DNA from: Loripinus fragilis
Taxonomy: Eukaryota > Mollusca > Bivalvia > Lucinida > Lucinidae
DNA length: 64,000 nucleotides
Direction of reading: 5' to 3'
Assembly: GCA_964019695.1 (NCBI GenBank)
Contig: OZ026522.1
Span: 65,867,811-65,931,810, forward strand
Shown here piece by piece: positions 45,127 through 58,277 of the stretch. How positions within the stretch are numbered: position 1 is the first letter of the stretch; each line of letters starts with the position of its first letter. The translations under genes were made by a program, and so were the position numbers. The notes under the pieces are model-generated. The model was not told the origin of the DNA, ran no database searches, and saw only the letters and a program-made list of their open reading frames with translations.

Positions 45127-45262
45127 ATCCATCTCGTGTTACGATTGTCCTGACAACGATGCCGTGATAAGCGTTTCTAATCTGAACTTCGTTCTCAGCA
45201 TGGAACGTTTTTTATCCTTGAGGCTTATATGTATAACAAGTCGGAGAAATTACTTGTCTTGA
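45127..45262 (+). CDS. Likely coding exon joined in phase to 41372-41469
   Basis: Acceptor TTTTCCTCTTGTAG ends at 45126. In the phase set by the preceding exon it reads SISCYDCPDNDAVISVSN then LNFVLSMERFLSLRL, staying open to TGA at 45260-45262. The other frame that starts at the acceptor hits a stop after eight codons. It may end earlier at a donor-like GTATAA near 45231, in which case the gene continues downstream out of recognition. The 3.7 kb intron holds an R-family MITE, a palindrome, a 280-bp tandem array and foldbacks. Function unknown. Confidence 0.45.
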
Positions 45263-45530
45263 AATGTAACAATTTACTAGAACAAATCCTGCTGTTGTTC
45301 TGATGTGGGTTGACAGTACTTATACGTCATCACTGTTTGTAGGAAACGACACAATTTAACTGTTGAAAAATAATTTCTGGCCATTTTTCTATCTTTATAT
45401 ACTGGGTACCTATAAACCGGTACACTGGCTACATGTAACAACGAAGACCCAGATTTATACCACCTTTACCAACTTTAGCATGAAATATCTCGTGATGTGC
45501 AAGGTCTACACTTATGTGGGTGGTATAAAA

Positions 45531-45627
45531 TAGTTATACCATGTTTGTCCACCTGTACGTAAGATAATCCACTCGCTAAAGCTCGTGGATTATCTCCACG
45601 TACAGGCGGACAACCCATGGTATAGCT
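45531..45627. repeat. Palindrome with arms of about 42 bp
   Basis: TAGTTATACCATGTTTGTCC and ACCTGTACGTAAGATAATCC pair in inverse with GGATTATCTCCACGTACAGG and GGACAACCCATGGTATAGCT. Loop TCGCTAAAGCTC. Confidence 0.8.
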
Positions 45628-47530
45628 ACTACGTAGCTAAACTATTGAATTTTAAAGTCTGTTCTCCATAAAGCAAACAAAAAAAATGACAGGCGCTAAA
45701 GAGGTTCATAAAAAGGCGTTTATTTTACAATAAGAATAAACGTCAATCAGGAATGGAAACTAAAACAATCTTGTTTTATTTGGCATCTGACTATGAGAAA
45801 ACTCTCAGGAACTTTATTGTCCCATTTCAAGATTAAATAAATTGTACGTTAAAACAGGCGTGTACCTTACTTATGAAGTTCAACGTCATGCAGCTGACGT
45901 AACTTTGCTTTTCGCAAACCGGGTAAGTCAAAAATAAAAACGTCACGGTTTAAAGAAACTTTAGGAACAATAAATCAATAATATTGCGTTCAAATTTATC
46001 CCATTCTAGTGTTGTACTTCAATGATGTCAAGTTCGTTCTTGGTTTTGCTCTGAAACTGTTTTAAACGTTTATCTTACGTTTGACAGTATAAAGCAGACG
46101 AGATAACGCAAATGCCAACTTTAGAACATTTACGCACCATTACACAATTTTGAGAGTTATGACGTAAACAGGACGTTTCCAGACATTGAACTATTTTTAT
46201 TTGAATGCAATTCACATACACGAAACTAAAAAACCAACATAGTTTACCAAATACAAATGTACCCTTTTAATGGATGCTTTTAAAATATGCAACTCTTTTG
46301 AAGCGCTTTGTCTTGGGATTTTGTAAGTGGTGCGACGTTATAAGAAGTAGTTTGTCCGTTAATTTAAAAACTCTTTACCAATGGTAAGCCGCATAATGAT
46401 TGATGCATAACTAAACTTTATTGCATGGATGTGGTGAAAATAGCTCCAAATGTTTCAGGGCACTTTTATTTCAAACTCAAAGTTGCGTTTCGTTATCAGT
46501 CCGGTATATAGATCAGATATACAAATGGGCATGCAGCACGCAGCGTTCGTATGCATGGTTAACAAAACAGCCCTATGCTTACGTGCTATGTTTGAGACAT
46601 ATACGAAAAAAACGAAAACACCAAATGACATTTGATTAATGTATAAACAGTGTCAACAGCAAATCTACTTTTCTCTTCAATCTGATTAAAATCGCAAGGC
46701 TACAAGGAGACCAATCATTACATGTGTATTGCTGGCGAAGACCAGTTTGGTAATGTGGTGTTTTACAAAATTGTCTCTTTATCAAAATGATTGCTGCTCA
46801 TCACCATGTTTATCAATTGAAGCCAATTTCAAATGTTGGCACAAGTTACATGTCTTTTATGCAGCTTTGGGTGTATTTTGATAATTTAAGTACGTTTTTG
46901 TAGTGTATATTACTTATCATTATGAACCTATGTGTGAATCTATCCAGAAGTAGCCTAATATTGGGAACATTTATTTGCCCTTTTTATGGTTTACAAAATC
47001 TATTTTGGTTTTACTACAAAGACCACAAACTGTGATTGATAAAAATACCACACGGAACAAGTTAAAACTTCTGCGTATTAAAGTGCATGTATATGCATTT
47101 TGACATGTTAAACGGTCTTTGTTATTGGCAGAATACCACTTAAGCTGGTGCTAGGGGGCATGAGAACCGTTGAGCTTTTCATTAGTTCTCATATACGGAC
47201 TCAATACAAACGAGTCTGCTGTTTTCCTAACTTGTAGGTTCTCCCTATTTCTGAAGGACCCACTCTCCAAATTATTGTTTTGTATTTAAAGCTTAATTTA
47301 AAGCTATTGGAAGCAGCAAACTCGGTCATTGCTGGTATGATGACTTTGCTGTATGGGTGAGCAAATTGGTGGGACAAATAGCACTTTAAGTCAATTATGG
47401 CCCACCCCCAGCGAACATCAATACACATGAATGGGATATGGTCAGGTCAATATCTGGAGTCTATGAATTGTAAGCCAAATTGAACCTCACAACTTAATAT
47501 ATTGCCATTCACCAGATGGGTAAACACCAT
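45628..47530. other. AT-rich stretch, nothing recognised
   Basis: Overlapping frames at 46421-46639 and the minus frame at 47201-47428 have no recognisable features. No array or inverted termini seen. Confidence 0.45.
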
Positions 47531-47532
47531 TT

Positions 47533-48599
47533 CGTCGCTTCAGTGCTATAGTGTTCTAAGTGGCATTTCTGTCAAAACTGAGTTTTGCATACCGTTAGAA
47601 AGATCAAATGTTATATATACTGGTAAAGGGTTATTTTGTCTATCTTCTCCCAGTAAGCATAAATTCGCTGTGCTTTTCTCTTCTATCTACAAAAAGACAA
47701 TTTTATTCAGTGTTATAGTGTTCTAAGTGATTTACATCCAATGACCGATGCTGATTTATGTCACGCGACCGAGTGAGCTCAGTGTCATACTGTTCTATCT
47801 GCCAAAAGTCACTTCCCTTGGAGAAATTGGTAAAATTCGCAGGTACCTCTCTTACATAAATTTTAATGTCCTAAATGGGAGCGGTTTGTTGGTGTAATGA
47901 CGAACTAATGGCTATATCTGCTACTTTTAGTACCAAATAATCCGTTCAGTCAAAATATTTTACAGATTGACTCCATGGACAGAACAATACGCTATAGAAA
48001 CAGATTACCTCCCTTACACATATTTAAACTGCATTAATTGAAGCAATCTGTTGGTGTAATGACAAATAAATGGCGAAATCGGCTCTTTTTAGGTCCAAAT
48101 AATCAGTTCAGTCTAAAACGTTATACAAATTGACCACATGGACAGAAAACTAAACTGTAGAAACAGATTACCTCCCATGCACAAATTTTAACAGTCTAAT
48201 CCGTGCTGTCTGTTGCTGTAATGCCAAACACAAGACTAAATCTGCTACCTGAAGGTATAGATTATCAGTTCTGTTCAGAATATTATAAAATTCGACTCCA
48301 TAACAGAAAAATAAGCTGTAAAAAAAGATATAACACAATAGCACTGTTCGCAGATTAGATAATTAGGGCATAATGTTCTATCTACAAACTGAAAAATATC
48401 CGTAAATTCTATATTACTGTAAATTTTCTTTAAATCAAGTTCATTTAGACTCTATGGTTACATTTTATCCCTCTGGTATGATTCAAAAGGTCTGTGATAA
48501 ATGAGTTTTAAAAATCAGGATGCTAAATTTTCAATCTTATTTTTATCAAAACTTGTGCAATGGTAGATACATGTAAAAAACTATAGCACTGAAGCGACG
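47533..48599. mobile_element. Element with 19-bp perfect TIRs and internal 163-bp tandem repeats
   Basis: CGTCGCTTCAGTGCTATAG (47533-47551) is exactly inverted at 48581-48599. Inside, units of about 163 bp repeat: CTGTTGGTGTAATGAC-like words at 47889, 48049 and 48210, and TTGACTCCATGGACAGAA-like words at 47965, 48129 and 48292. CAGTGNTATAGTGTTCTAAG occurs both at the left end and at 47707. No coding content. Confidence 0.7.
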
Positions 48600-48762
48600 A
48601 TTTCTCAAGCACATTGGAACAATGATACTACTCATACATTGTACTTTATCATTGAGCACAATAAAGCATTCCAATTTTCATTAAGGTGCAGATGTCACAG
48701 AGTATTGATACTTATCACATGACTTCGCATCTGGGAGTGAAATATTGCCATGCAATAAAATC

Positions 48763-48925
48763 GATAAACCACTAGTTGTTTACATAATTATTGCAAACGC
48801 TATGACGTCCATTACAACGTTGCATACAAAACATGACAAAATTATAACGTTACTTTTTATGGCAGAACTGAAGTCATCTTAGTGTCATATGCTAAATAGA
48901 ATCTAACATTCATGCTCTTGTATTT
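48763..48925 (-). repeat. Dispersed repeat, copy 3 (inverted)
   Basis: AATCGATAAACCACTAGTTG to AATAGAATCTAACATTCATG is the inverse of the 44308-44480 copy, with many changes. Confidence 0.55.
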
Positions 48926-49285
48926 CAGATAGTCTGAAGACATGTTCGTGATATTATGCGCATATACCTATACAGGGGTGTGAAAACTTTTCTGTCGTCG
49001 GAATTATAATAAAAGCAATATTCAGGTCAAGTTTTCAGCAAAAAAAAAAAACACTGAAATTGTTTGCTTGTGAACTTTCGGTATAAAGGGCTGTTGCATT
49101 TGGCGTGATACTGTATCGTAACTAACGACCCGTTAAATTCATTTTACATTTTGCTGAATCACATATTTTTTTTTTTTACCAGATACAATTTTTTTTAAAT
49201 TATTTTCCCAAAAGTAATATAGTCAAACTAATTTTAATATCCTTCAGTTGTTTTTCTGAGTAAAGTTGTTGCATTTTAAAAATAG

Positions 49286-49520
49286 TACGTGAGTATGATC
49301 AGGAAATGCCACAATCATAAAATGCAAACAAACCCATGGCACCGCAAGGAAGAGCCACACAACAATCACGAGACATCAGGAAGACAAACTAAGCAAAGCA
49401 ACCAGCTCTCTCTTCCCCATCAAGATGATTGTAAAACTAGAATGGACACAAAGCAACGCACTCACATATAGTCAGAGCTAACGAAAACCTCAAGTTGAGC
49501 CATGGTGGGCCGTTTATGCT
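49286..49520 (-). mobile_element. Family B, internally deleted copy
   Basis: Reverse complement of the family B 3' end to ACTAGAATGGACACAAAG, then a jump at about 49468 to TAGTCAGAGCTAACGAAAAC and CTCAAGTTGAGCCATGGTGG, which in the 1447 copy lies several hundred bases further 5'. So a deletion removed the middle. Confidence 0.72.
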
Positions 49521-49794
49521 AGGCAAATGCTAGCTTATTCTTGAAATTATTGGTAAATGTAGTTCTTTGACTTTTCGCTTTCTGTAAAGGCGGCGCTTCA
49601 TGAATGCGTAATTAGGACTGGTCAACCTTAGACATAGGTGAAAGTTGAAAATGAGGTTTTATTAAAAAGTACATGTATCATTTTGCGCCATTATCTCAGT
49701 ATAGACGCAAAACACATTATTTAGTCCTCAAAACGCCAGCAAAATAACTGCATCTGAAAATGTCTATTTAACCTAAGCATAGAGGCAAACATTG

Positions 49795-49860
49795 AGGACC
49801 CAGACCAGACTGCTCCTACAGGAGCAGTCTGATCTGTGTCCACATTGTTTGTCCATGAGT
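49795..49860. repeat. Hairpin related to the R-family core
   Basis: AGACTGCTCCTACAGGAGCAGTCT forms a 24-bp perfect palindrome (arms AGACTGCTCCT/AGGAGCAGTCT) followed by GATCTGTGTCC. Resembles the R core but lacks the R termini. Confidence 0.6.
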
Positions 49861-50187
49861 CTTTAAATATTTTAGAGGACGACAAAAACATACATTTTGT
49901 GATTATGCGCTTTAAGGGTTAAAAATATGAGTTCAGTGTGTATACGGTTAGGATTTACATGAAATGCACGCACGTTTACCAAATTATAAATAAAACTTAA
50001 TTTCCCTTCCTTAGCAGATGAAATAGCCGAACCACGCCCAGATATGAATATTAAAGTTGCCGTCTTTACAGTAAGCGAAAAGTCTATTAGTACATGAATC
50101 TGGATTTCCACTGTGTTCGGTATTGAACCATAAAGTGGTCCGTATAGTGGTTACCAGTAAGTAGGATATTTTAAACAGTATAATCAG

Positions 50188-50425
50188 TGAGCCGTGACAT
50201 GTAATTTCCAACAGTGTGGCATTTTGAAATGAATAGACTCTGAGGAGCCCGTGCAGTCTCCTGTTTAGCTTAGAAACTCCAAATGATGTTCAGTCAGTAG
50301 CTAACACTCATATAATATGCAAGCGACTAGCAAAGGCTCTGAACAGACTGCGCGTATGCGCAGGCTGGTCTGAGCCTTTGCTGGTCGCACATACCACATC
50401 GTTGGAAAACTCATGTCACGGCTCA
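50188..50425. mobile_element. MITE family R, copy 5
   Basis: TGAGCCGTGACATGTAATTT at the left and the inverse ending ATGTCACGGCTCA at the right. Same inner palindrome, with one arm changed to GGCTGGTC. Confidence 0.88.
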
Positions 50426-50737
50426 ATTATCTTATAGCAAAAATCGCAATTTAGATGAGGAGCATGACCCCCGGTTTTAATATTTCGACACCACTGTGCC
50501 GTTTAAAGCTTTGAATATATCTCCACATGGGTATGAACAGTGTTTAAGTAGACATACTTAATATCATCTAAACCATTAGCTTTTCGTTGAGAAACGATTA
50601 AGTCACATTGTTTAACTTTAAGACTATAACAGCATGATGTGTGCATCCAAGTGACGCTTAGGCCGTTTGTGCTGTAAAATGGTAAATGTCAAAATCTTTG
50701 TACTAAACTGAGATCGGTTTCTTTTACAGGACTACAC

Positions 50738-50842
50738 CATCTATTATCTTGGAAACAGAAACACCTTAGGGATCAACAACTAAGTGATGTCTTCTTCTAT
50801 GGAGATCTACTTGATAATAGTATTGATCCAATTACTTGAGGC
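50738..50842 (+). pseudogene. Short open segment, possible retroelement ORF scrap
   Basis: After an acceptor-like TTTCTTTTACAG the frame gives LHHLLSWKQKHLRDQQLSD then VFFYGDLLDNSIDPIT and stops. The part FFYGDL resembles what I recall just upstream of LVYKFKRIVG in family B proteins. That is recollection, not something this window shows, because no longer family B copy is present. It could also be a small host exon. Confidence 0.3.
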
Positions 50843-53800
50843 ATGCTATTAGATCATGGCCCTTTTGCCTTTACGGAGCGTCCTATTTATTTGACCTTTT
50901 CAAAAAAAAGAAAACCAAATAGCCCAAGTGGCAATTATCGCTCAACTGGGAACCAACATGTTTGGAGAAACCATAATTTACCATGCTAAAAGGGAGATAA
51001 CTCTGAACAGTGATCAGGAATTAATTCAAATACTTTAGATATAATGCAAGTCCTGGTTATCTGAAAGTATAATACTATCTGAATGAAACTGCAGAGGAAA
51101 TCTTTTTTTTTTTTCATATATTTTCCAGATACTCGAGGGCAGCTATCTTTTTAGTCAGTGATGGAATATGATTGTATGTATGTCTTGGTTACCTACAGGA
51201 ATTAACAAAATCAAACGAAAAATGATGCATTGCATAACATAACTGCAAAAAAATCAAAAAACATTTTTTTTAAATTTTCACTAGGTTATCTACTCATTAT
51301 TCTCTATTAGCTGACCAAGTTGGACGCTCATACCTGTTATAGTTTTTGAGATATCTTGATTACAAAGAAGCTGACACCAGCGTCATCTAAGGACATCATC
51401 TTAAACGAATCATATTTCAAGTTATCAGTAAAGCGCCCTCTACATGTAAGCTTTCATTTATATCAGTCAAATGGAAGATAAGTCATACCAATAGGCACAA
51501 TTCCTACAATGCCATATGCTTGAATGTATTGTGAAATCCAGCCAATCAATATTATACTGAACATGACCTATTTGATAATTACTAAACATACTAACATAGT
51601 TTTTGTTTGCAACATGATATGTAAGAAACAATAACAAACTGGTGAAAAAGCATACGAATGCCAATCATAAGAGTCAACAGCACAGCTGTAATGAACACCT
51701 ATAGCTATACTAAAACAAGCATTCACAAATATTGTAAATCCCCGAAAGTGAATTTACAAACATTGTGAAACCTCTCAGATGAAGTCTGTTATTTTAGAAT
51801 ACATATATAGATGGTTTCATACACTGCAAAATGCTTTGATTAAGTAGTCAGAAACGGACCCACTTTGAAGTCAAAAGGCAGTAGATCGTACTTTCTACAT
51901 AAATCATCTATACAATACGTTACAATACTTTTAACATCCTATCTAGCAGTTCGAACGATTGCTAAAATATTGTATTACAGTGACAAAATAATGCAGATTA
52001 AATTCAAACCAATCTGCAGGTCTGTGCTTGAAAATTGGTGCTAATTCCAAGTGTTCCACAGCGCAAAACTATCTTTTCAAAGCATGTAGGGTCAATACAG
52101 ACCATAACCAGCCAATGGACACATCCAAAGAAGTCCATAAATGTGAAAGTGTAAAGTTTGGCTCGAGCAAACTGATTCAACTTGTAAGAGCAATGAAGGA
52201 AGCTTGTCCACACATGAGTAGAGGTACATTTTACCAAACAGTGTCTCAACTTTATTACAGCTTGTCCATCGTTTCTCAACAATATTATCTAATTACACTG
52301 TCTGGTAGATGTTATACAAAAGTTCCATACACAAATGAGATCGTACAACTAAAATGTGATGTAATCACATGGACTGGGCCGCGAAAATACTTGGTTATGT
52401 TACATGCAAACAGAAAAGTCAAAGACCAGCCTGCGTGACGCACAGTCGTATCATCGCATTTGTAATTCGCATTCTGGAAAGTATAATACGTAAAAATGCT
52501 ACATCCGAATCATCTAGGTAATTGAATACAGTTGCACATCATAATTGTTTTTAAAAACCAGGTAAAAACCAACAAAAAAACATTGAAATACTCAAGGTTT
52601 GGACTTTAAAATACATTAAATGTGATTTTTATCGAGTATTGATGATGTAATATCCTTTCACGTGAAAAAATGGATTACTAAATGTGTTGGTGGAGTCAAA
52701 TTTGCACCCCTAACCCCCATGTACAGAATCAGTTGATTTGTCATCGGGTCTGCCTGTCTAATTAACTTTATTAATTCCTAATACACCAAACGTCTTATTC
52801 AAATGGATACCTGTGGTATCTAATGGATAGGGTAGATTTGGAAGCATCTGCAAAATAGGCAGATACAATATCAAAGTGTCAGAGGTCCTTGGGTATAATA
52901 TCATATGTACGCTTTAATCGAGCAACTGATTGAAGTACAGACGACAATGATGATCAAAGCTATACGGTTAGTATGCCTTGTAAACGTTCGCAAATAGATC
53001 TTAACGTAGTACTTATTCGTATGTGTGCACAGACACACCCATGACTAGTAATACTTACTGGTGAGGTAGACCAGTCCAAGCTAAAATGATTTGCCCATAT
53101 AACACTGCTTTATAAATATAGAAAGAAAGTGCACAGAGTCTCATTGCATAGCGTGATAAAGATCTGACTCCAAAGCATGCTTTTAGCTATGTATTATAGT
53201 GTCATTAATATACAGTCATGTTACAAGCAAACCTCTTCAATCAGTTAGAACACAAAGAGCAAGCTCAGCTACATTCACTTGTAAGAACCTTGTAAAATGT
53301 TTGCACATCTTAAATGTATAATTTGAAACATTACTATAATGGGACCATGGAGTATCTCAGTATATTAAGAAAAAATAAACCATCGCAAATAGACTCACGG
53401 ACAGATTGTCAGCCAGACAGATGTTAAATAGAAAATCTCTACCACAAAGTTTGCGTGGTTGGAGGTATAAATATTTAAGTATTAGTTACCTTGTTGGAGC
53501 CTTCGCTGCTTGCCAATGTGATAAAAACTAAGAACCCATGTGCTGGCTCATTGAAGAACATTTAGATTGAGGACCTTCCACGGGTGGAGTCACGGATCGA
53601 CAGGTTTTTAAAAGCAATAACCACAAGTCCTGCCCATAATCTCTACATAAGTAGGACCTTAACGTCAATTTAAAAAGTTTGATTTGGCACTGCGTTCAAA
53701 TAGTTCGTTGTTGACTGTTTGTTAAGTGACGTCACATAACCTTGTCATCCAGTTCATTTCTTAGAGTTCCCCCGCTGTTTTGAAGATGCACCACCATGTA

Positions 53801-54049
53801 GGGCGTAAGGGTTTTAATGAGCTTTCAACATACTTTAACTATATTTAAACTGGCGAAAGGTTTATAGTTCTATGTACAATTCGTTATAATTACAACTATC
53901 TAAGCACTGTGAAATCAAAGCAGTGATATGAAATATTCTTGCGCATGTTTTTTTTTTATTTTGCCAACGGACCAATCAAAATCGCCGAAAAAACGATAAA
54001 AAATGAGTTGGAATCATTCTTTATGTACAAATGAATAGCTATATTTATA
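50843..54049. other. Long AT-rich stretch with no supported gene
   Basis: The longest frame (52028-52438, 136 codons) starts at TTG, has no motif, and an equally long frame lies opposite, so it is not called. No tandem array or TIR pair recognised. Confidence 0.45.
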
Positions 54050-55086
54050 CACTGAACCGAATTTCTCTAGTAGCCACTTTTCAATTTCTTTGTTCTGACT
54101 AAGCCCTAGTGATATTGAAATGATTTTTGCCCAAGTATGGACTAAATTTAAGCGGTGTTTTGAAGAGTTTTCTATCACTTCACAATTTTTGGGTTCAAAA
54201 ATTCTAAAAATCAACTTTTTGAAGAAAATAAGCGTTTTGAGTGCAGTTTTTATCAAATTCAAGCACAAGTGATTGCAAACTTACCTTGTCGACTTGAAAC
54301 AACACCAGACACTTGACATTTTACTTATGACAGATTTTTTTATGATTTTTTTTTAAATTGGTAATTTTCCTTAAATTTTCCCAAATTTTGGGAAATCATC
54401 AGCTGTACATACTAAAATCATTGTAAGTGTTTTATTTTATGTTAATACCTTTGACAAAACACCATGCAACTTAATGAGCCCATTTTCTAACGATATATCT
54501 TACTATTTTGGTATCCACTTCCGCTTTTAACTTGAAACTTTAAAGGTCATTTAAATGACATTTGTTAAAGATTTCTTTTAATTTTTAAGCAGAACAGTGA
54601 CGCCCATTCATAACAAAGAACTCCTGAAAATTGCACTGCTGTGCCACAGATAATAAAGTGTACAGAGCAATGCAATATGAGTATGCAAACTGCATGGTTA
54701 CGCAAAAAGTCCTTTGATTAAGTTGTTGACCGTGGCAGTCTTCATGGTAACGTAGAAGAGAAAGTGAGTGTTCAATTGTCAAAAATTGTATTCTTTTCAT
54801 CTTATATCACAGCTGTTAAATACATCTTCAAACATATTAAAATATAAATGGAAAACGTATCTGATGTATAGTTTATATCACACTAAAAAGTGTGACTTTT
54901 TGAAATGATGGTACTTTTACTCGGACCTCGTCATTGCAAGGTCTACTAGTCATTTTGAAATGACATAATTTGCAGAGTCTGGACAAAGCCTTGAACCTTT
55001 TCATAGAATTTAAATTTTGTGATAGCGATTTTTACTTTCTGAATGGGAACAAAACATGTGTGGTGGCTACTAACTTCGGTTCAGTG
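54050..55086. mobile_element. TA-flanked TIR element, CACTGAACCGAA family, copy 2
   Basis: 1037 bp between TA pairs (54048-54049 and 55087-55088). It aligns with 15353-16402 in the same orientation throughout, with small indels. TIRs CACTGAACCGAATTTC and CACTGAACCGAAGTTA. Non-coding. Confidence 0.9.
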
Positions 55087-56921
55087 TATAATTATTCATA
55101 GTGGGTGAGCATAGCATGGATATCCATAAAGGAAATGGTCAAATCGTAGGTTTGGCTTGCACAGGCTCATAGCAATAATGTCTAGGTCACAAATATTTGT
55201 ATGTACCGCCTATCTAACGATCTTTATTGTACTTAGCCTGATGGATACAAGTGAAATTAAATAAATATCAGAAGTACAGGGAATATCTTTTTACAAACAA
55301 CAGTAATTTTGAGCTACTCATGATCAGAAACTGATACAGAATTAAAAGGAAGATGGATACAGAGAGTTATATAAATAAGCAACTATGTTTATAGATGCTG
55401 AAACGTTTTCGCCCTATGTAGGATTTAAACTGTTCTTGTAGGGAGCGCATTTGTGACACATGGCTTATATTTGACACAGGCCAATCTAACAAAGAATCAA
55501 ATCAAGCATTATGAAGTTTTAAAATGCAAATTAAAGGTTTTAGTAAATTATAATCATGTACATAGTTTTGAGATTTTAACAGTATGTGTCATGTCAATTA
55601 AATATCTGTTTTATGATTGATGTGCATGATATGCGTTCTACTGGTCACTTACCACATTTAAGAGTTATGTGTTCTTGAACTTAAAAATCAGACTATTCTG
55701 CACTTAGCACTTTTTGTGCAAATAACACCCTTTATTGTTTTCTTCCGATTTAATTGCAACTCACCAAAAATGATAACTTTAATATGTAGAAATGCGTAAC
55801 AGAGGTTTGCACATCTCATATTATGTTTTAGAGTAATGTGCCCTTGAACGAAAAGGTTGGCTTTTGTTGGTTTCCTGAAATTGATACAATATTTATTAAC
55901 ACGTTCTGATGTAACAGGTTCCTTCATATGACCTGATCTAAGTTTGTGCATATAAATAAGGTACTCTGTTGTACAATCGGCTATTGGAATTGTGACCTTA
56001 TGCTACGTCCATTGCCAATTTTTAAAGAAATTTGGTTTCTTCATTCTTATCTACAAGACAATGGTTAAATGTGATGATAAACAAAATATTTGCATACCAT
56101 GGTGTATGCCTTATATTTACCAAACCTACATGTAGGCAAAAAAAAAAGGAGTGTGCTGGTCAAGCGTCTCTTAGTTCGTGCTTTATCAGTAATTAAAAAA
56201 AAATCAAGCTGACAATAATATTGAAACCACATGGCTTTGCGCATATTCACACTATGAAGAAAACACACAGACAGTTCAAAAAGACCAATGTGAAACCTTA
56301 AGAGGAGTTGCACTCAAGGCACCCTTATGTAATAGATATAAAATTGAGATGCAGAAAAATGAAAATAGTTTTAAAAAAAATGCAAAAAAACTTTAAGTCA
56401 GGAAAATGCACATCTTAATACTATATAGAAACACATGGAAAAGAGTCAAACATCCGTATAAAAGTAAAAATGGATTTTGGCTCGCAAGCTCACTGTCGGA
56501 ATATATATTAAATTGTGATACTGAAAACTGACAAAGTTGAAAAACTGAAAACAAATAATGTGACAATAACAGTCTTGAACATAATGCCAAAATTGTCAAA
56601 TTGGCAGAAATTCTTGTTGCTCTTGTTCTGAGTATCAACTTGTCACCTTGTAGTTGGTTCCTGCAGTTAAATTTAGTTTAGACTATAGAAAAAAAACATA
56701 GCTGGTCAATTTAATTAATAATTCTTTGTAAGAAGAAATTTAGAAAAAAAAAATTGTCAGAAAACTATGCAAGGATCAGCTGCATGAAAAAAGATGTTCT
56801 TTTTATTCTAAAAACAATCTCTTTGTATGCAACCATTCTCTGATTAAGATAAAGTAACTTAGAAGATATAGTATCTTCAATAAAGCAGAAACAATACAAA
56901 CAATTGCATCTTTGTTCAAGA
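55087..56921. other. AT-rich stretch, no gene recognised
   Basis: GAGGAGTTGCACTCAAGGC at 56300 may be an outlying unit of the pearl-like array downstream. Several short minus-strand frames (55688-56953) lack any motif. Confidence 0.45.
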
Positions 56922-56995
56922 CAAATGTGCTTCCAAATGGTCAGTATATGCATACTCTGCCCCGCAAATGTGCTTCCAAATGGTCAGTATATGCA
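56922..56995 (+). repeat. 31-bp direct duplication
   Basis: CAAATGTGCTTCCAAATGG then TCAGTATATGCA occurs at 56922-56952 and again at 56965-56995, 43 bp apart. Confidence 0.85.
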
Positions 56996-57461
56996 ATTTT
57001 TAAAATGCTGGGAGAAAGTTAAAACCTGATCACCTAATCTGCTCTCACTGTAGGAGCAGCAATTTGTTCCATGATTGACCCTGGGGAAAAGAAGCACACG
57101 TTGCCTGAACAAAATTTGTTTAATTTTCTGCCTTTATATTATCCATTGATAATGTCGCAACCACTTACATATCGTCATACCATATACAAAATACATGTCA
57201 AGTTTCAAAACGATTGGAATAAAATTGTAGGAGGAGTTGCGCTCACGAAGTACCAACTCTTTGCATCTAAGCTGACAAAATATGACTATGTTCACCAGTT
57301 GAAACTGGTAAAAATGAAGACAATGTCCAATCACTTACACAGTTTCAGACCATGTACAAAGAATCTGTAAGGTTTCAAAAAGATCAAACTAAAATTTTAG
57401 GATGAGTTGCGCTTACAAAGTACCCATTCATTGCATCTGAGATTCCAACAAATGACTAAAA

Positions 57462-57785
57462 TAAGTAAGGGTGCAAAGATCAGGAATCGATACAATCAAG
57501 TACAACACCTGACCCAGGATACCAATGGGAAAGTGACAAACTCACAGTAGACACCACAAACGAGAGCCAAGAGGTCAGCCCTTTCCCAGCAGGTGACCAC
57601 AAAGCACATATAAACAGACGCGCACAAAGACATAACAAACACAAGACAGAACAAAAACATAAAAGATCCACAAAAGAAGTACCGCCTTGGAACGGTCAAT
57701 AAAATATTTTACTGGAGGGCTTAAACCGGTTTAACGTCGCCAACCTCACCCTTAATTCAGATGTGGATCAAGACACATAGATATT
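57462..57785 (-). mobile_element. Family A, long 3' copy
   Basis: AAGTAAGGGTGCAAAGATCA to ACCTCACCCTTAATTCAG, one of the least diverged family A copies. Inserted in the pearl-like array. Confidence 0.82.
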
Positions 57786-57798
57786 TGGTAGCTTCGTT

Positions 57799-57895
57799 AG
57801 TATGTACAGCTGATGATTTCCCAAAATTTGGGAAAATTCGGAAAATTACCAATTTTAAAAAATTCATAAAAAATCTGTCATAAGTAAAATGTCAA
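57799..57895 (-). mobile_element. Fragment of the CACTGAACCGAA family
   Basis: GTACAGCTGATGATTTCCC through AAATCTGTCATAAGTAAAAT is the inverse of 54320-54415. No termini. Confidence 0.75.
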
Positions 57896-58277
57896 TAAGT
57901 CCACAAGTTGAAAAAAGTAAAATAATGATGTAAATTGACGAAAATGTCCAAGCCACATGCACATTTACATACCATGAACAAACATCTGCAAAGTTTCAAA
58001 ACTATCTAACTACATTTAAAGGAGTTGCGCTCACAAAGTACCCACTCTTTGCATCTCGGATGTTGAAAAATGACTAAAATCACAAGTAGTAAAAATAGTA
58101 ATTTGACGATAATATCCAAACCACTTGCACATCTTAAAAAACATCATCAACGGTTCAAAAAAATCGAGCTAAAACTGTATAAAGTTTTGCGCTCACAAAG
58201 TACCCCCTCATTGCGTCTATCGACGGACGGACTGACACACCTTTTTTAATAGCTTTTAACATACATTGGGCGACAAA

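Larger units (their letters stand above)
57071..58265 (+). mobile_element. Second pearl-like array, interrupted
   Basis: Units of 160-170 bp carry GGAGTTGCGCTCACNAAGTACC at 57231, 57402, 58019 and 58180, followed by TTTGCATCT. The last unit runs into GACGGACGGACTGACAC (ACGG-type microsatellite, 58211-58226) and a short 3' flank. A family A copy and a piece of the 1.05 kb TIR family lie in the middle. Same repeat module as 8630-9140, inverted. Confidence 0.6.

Noticed and set aside
52028..52438. 136-codon plus-strand frame
   Set aside because: Starts at TTG, has no recognised motif, and a 92-codon frame lies opposite. About one frame this long is plausible by chance in 64 kb of AT-rich DNA.
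57480..57699. Hydrophobic frames starting MTVPRRYFFCGS-like, also at 32734 and 39406
   Set aside because: They recur wherever family A occurs and are translations of its untranslated 3' region, not a conserved gene.
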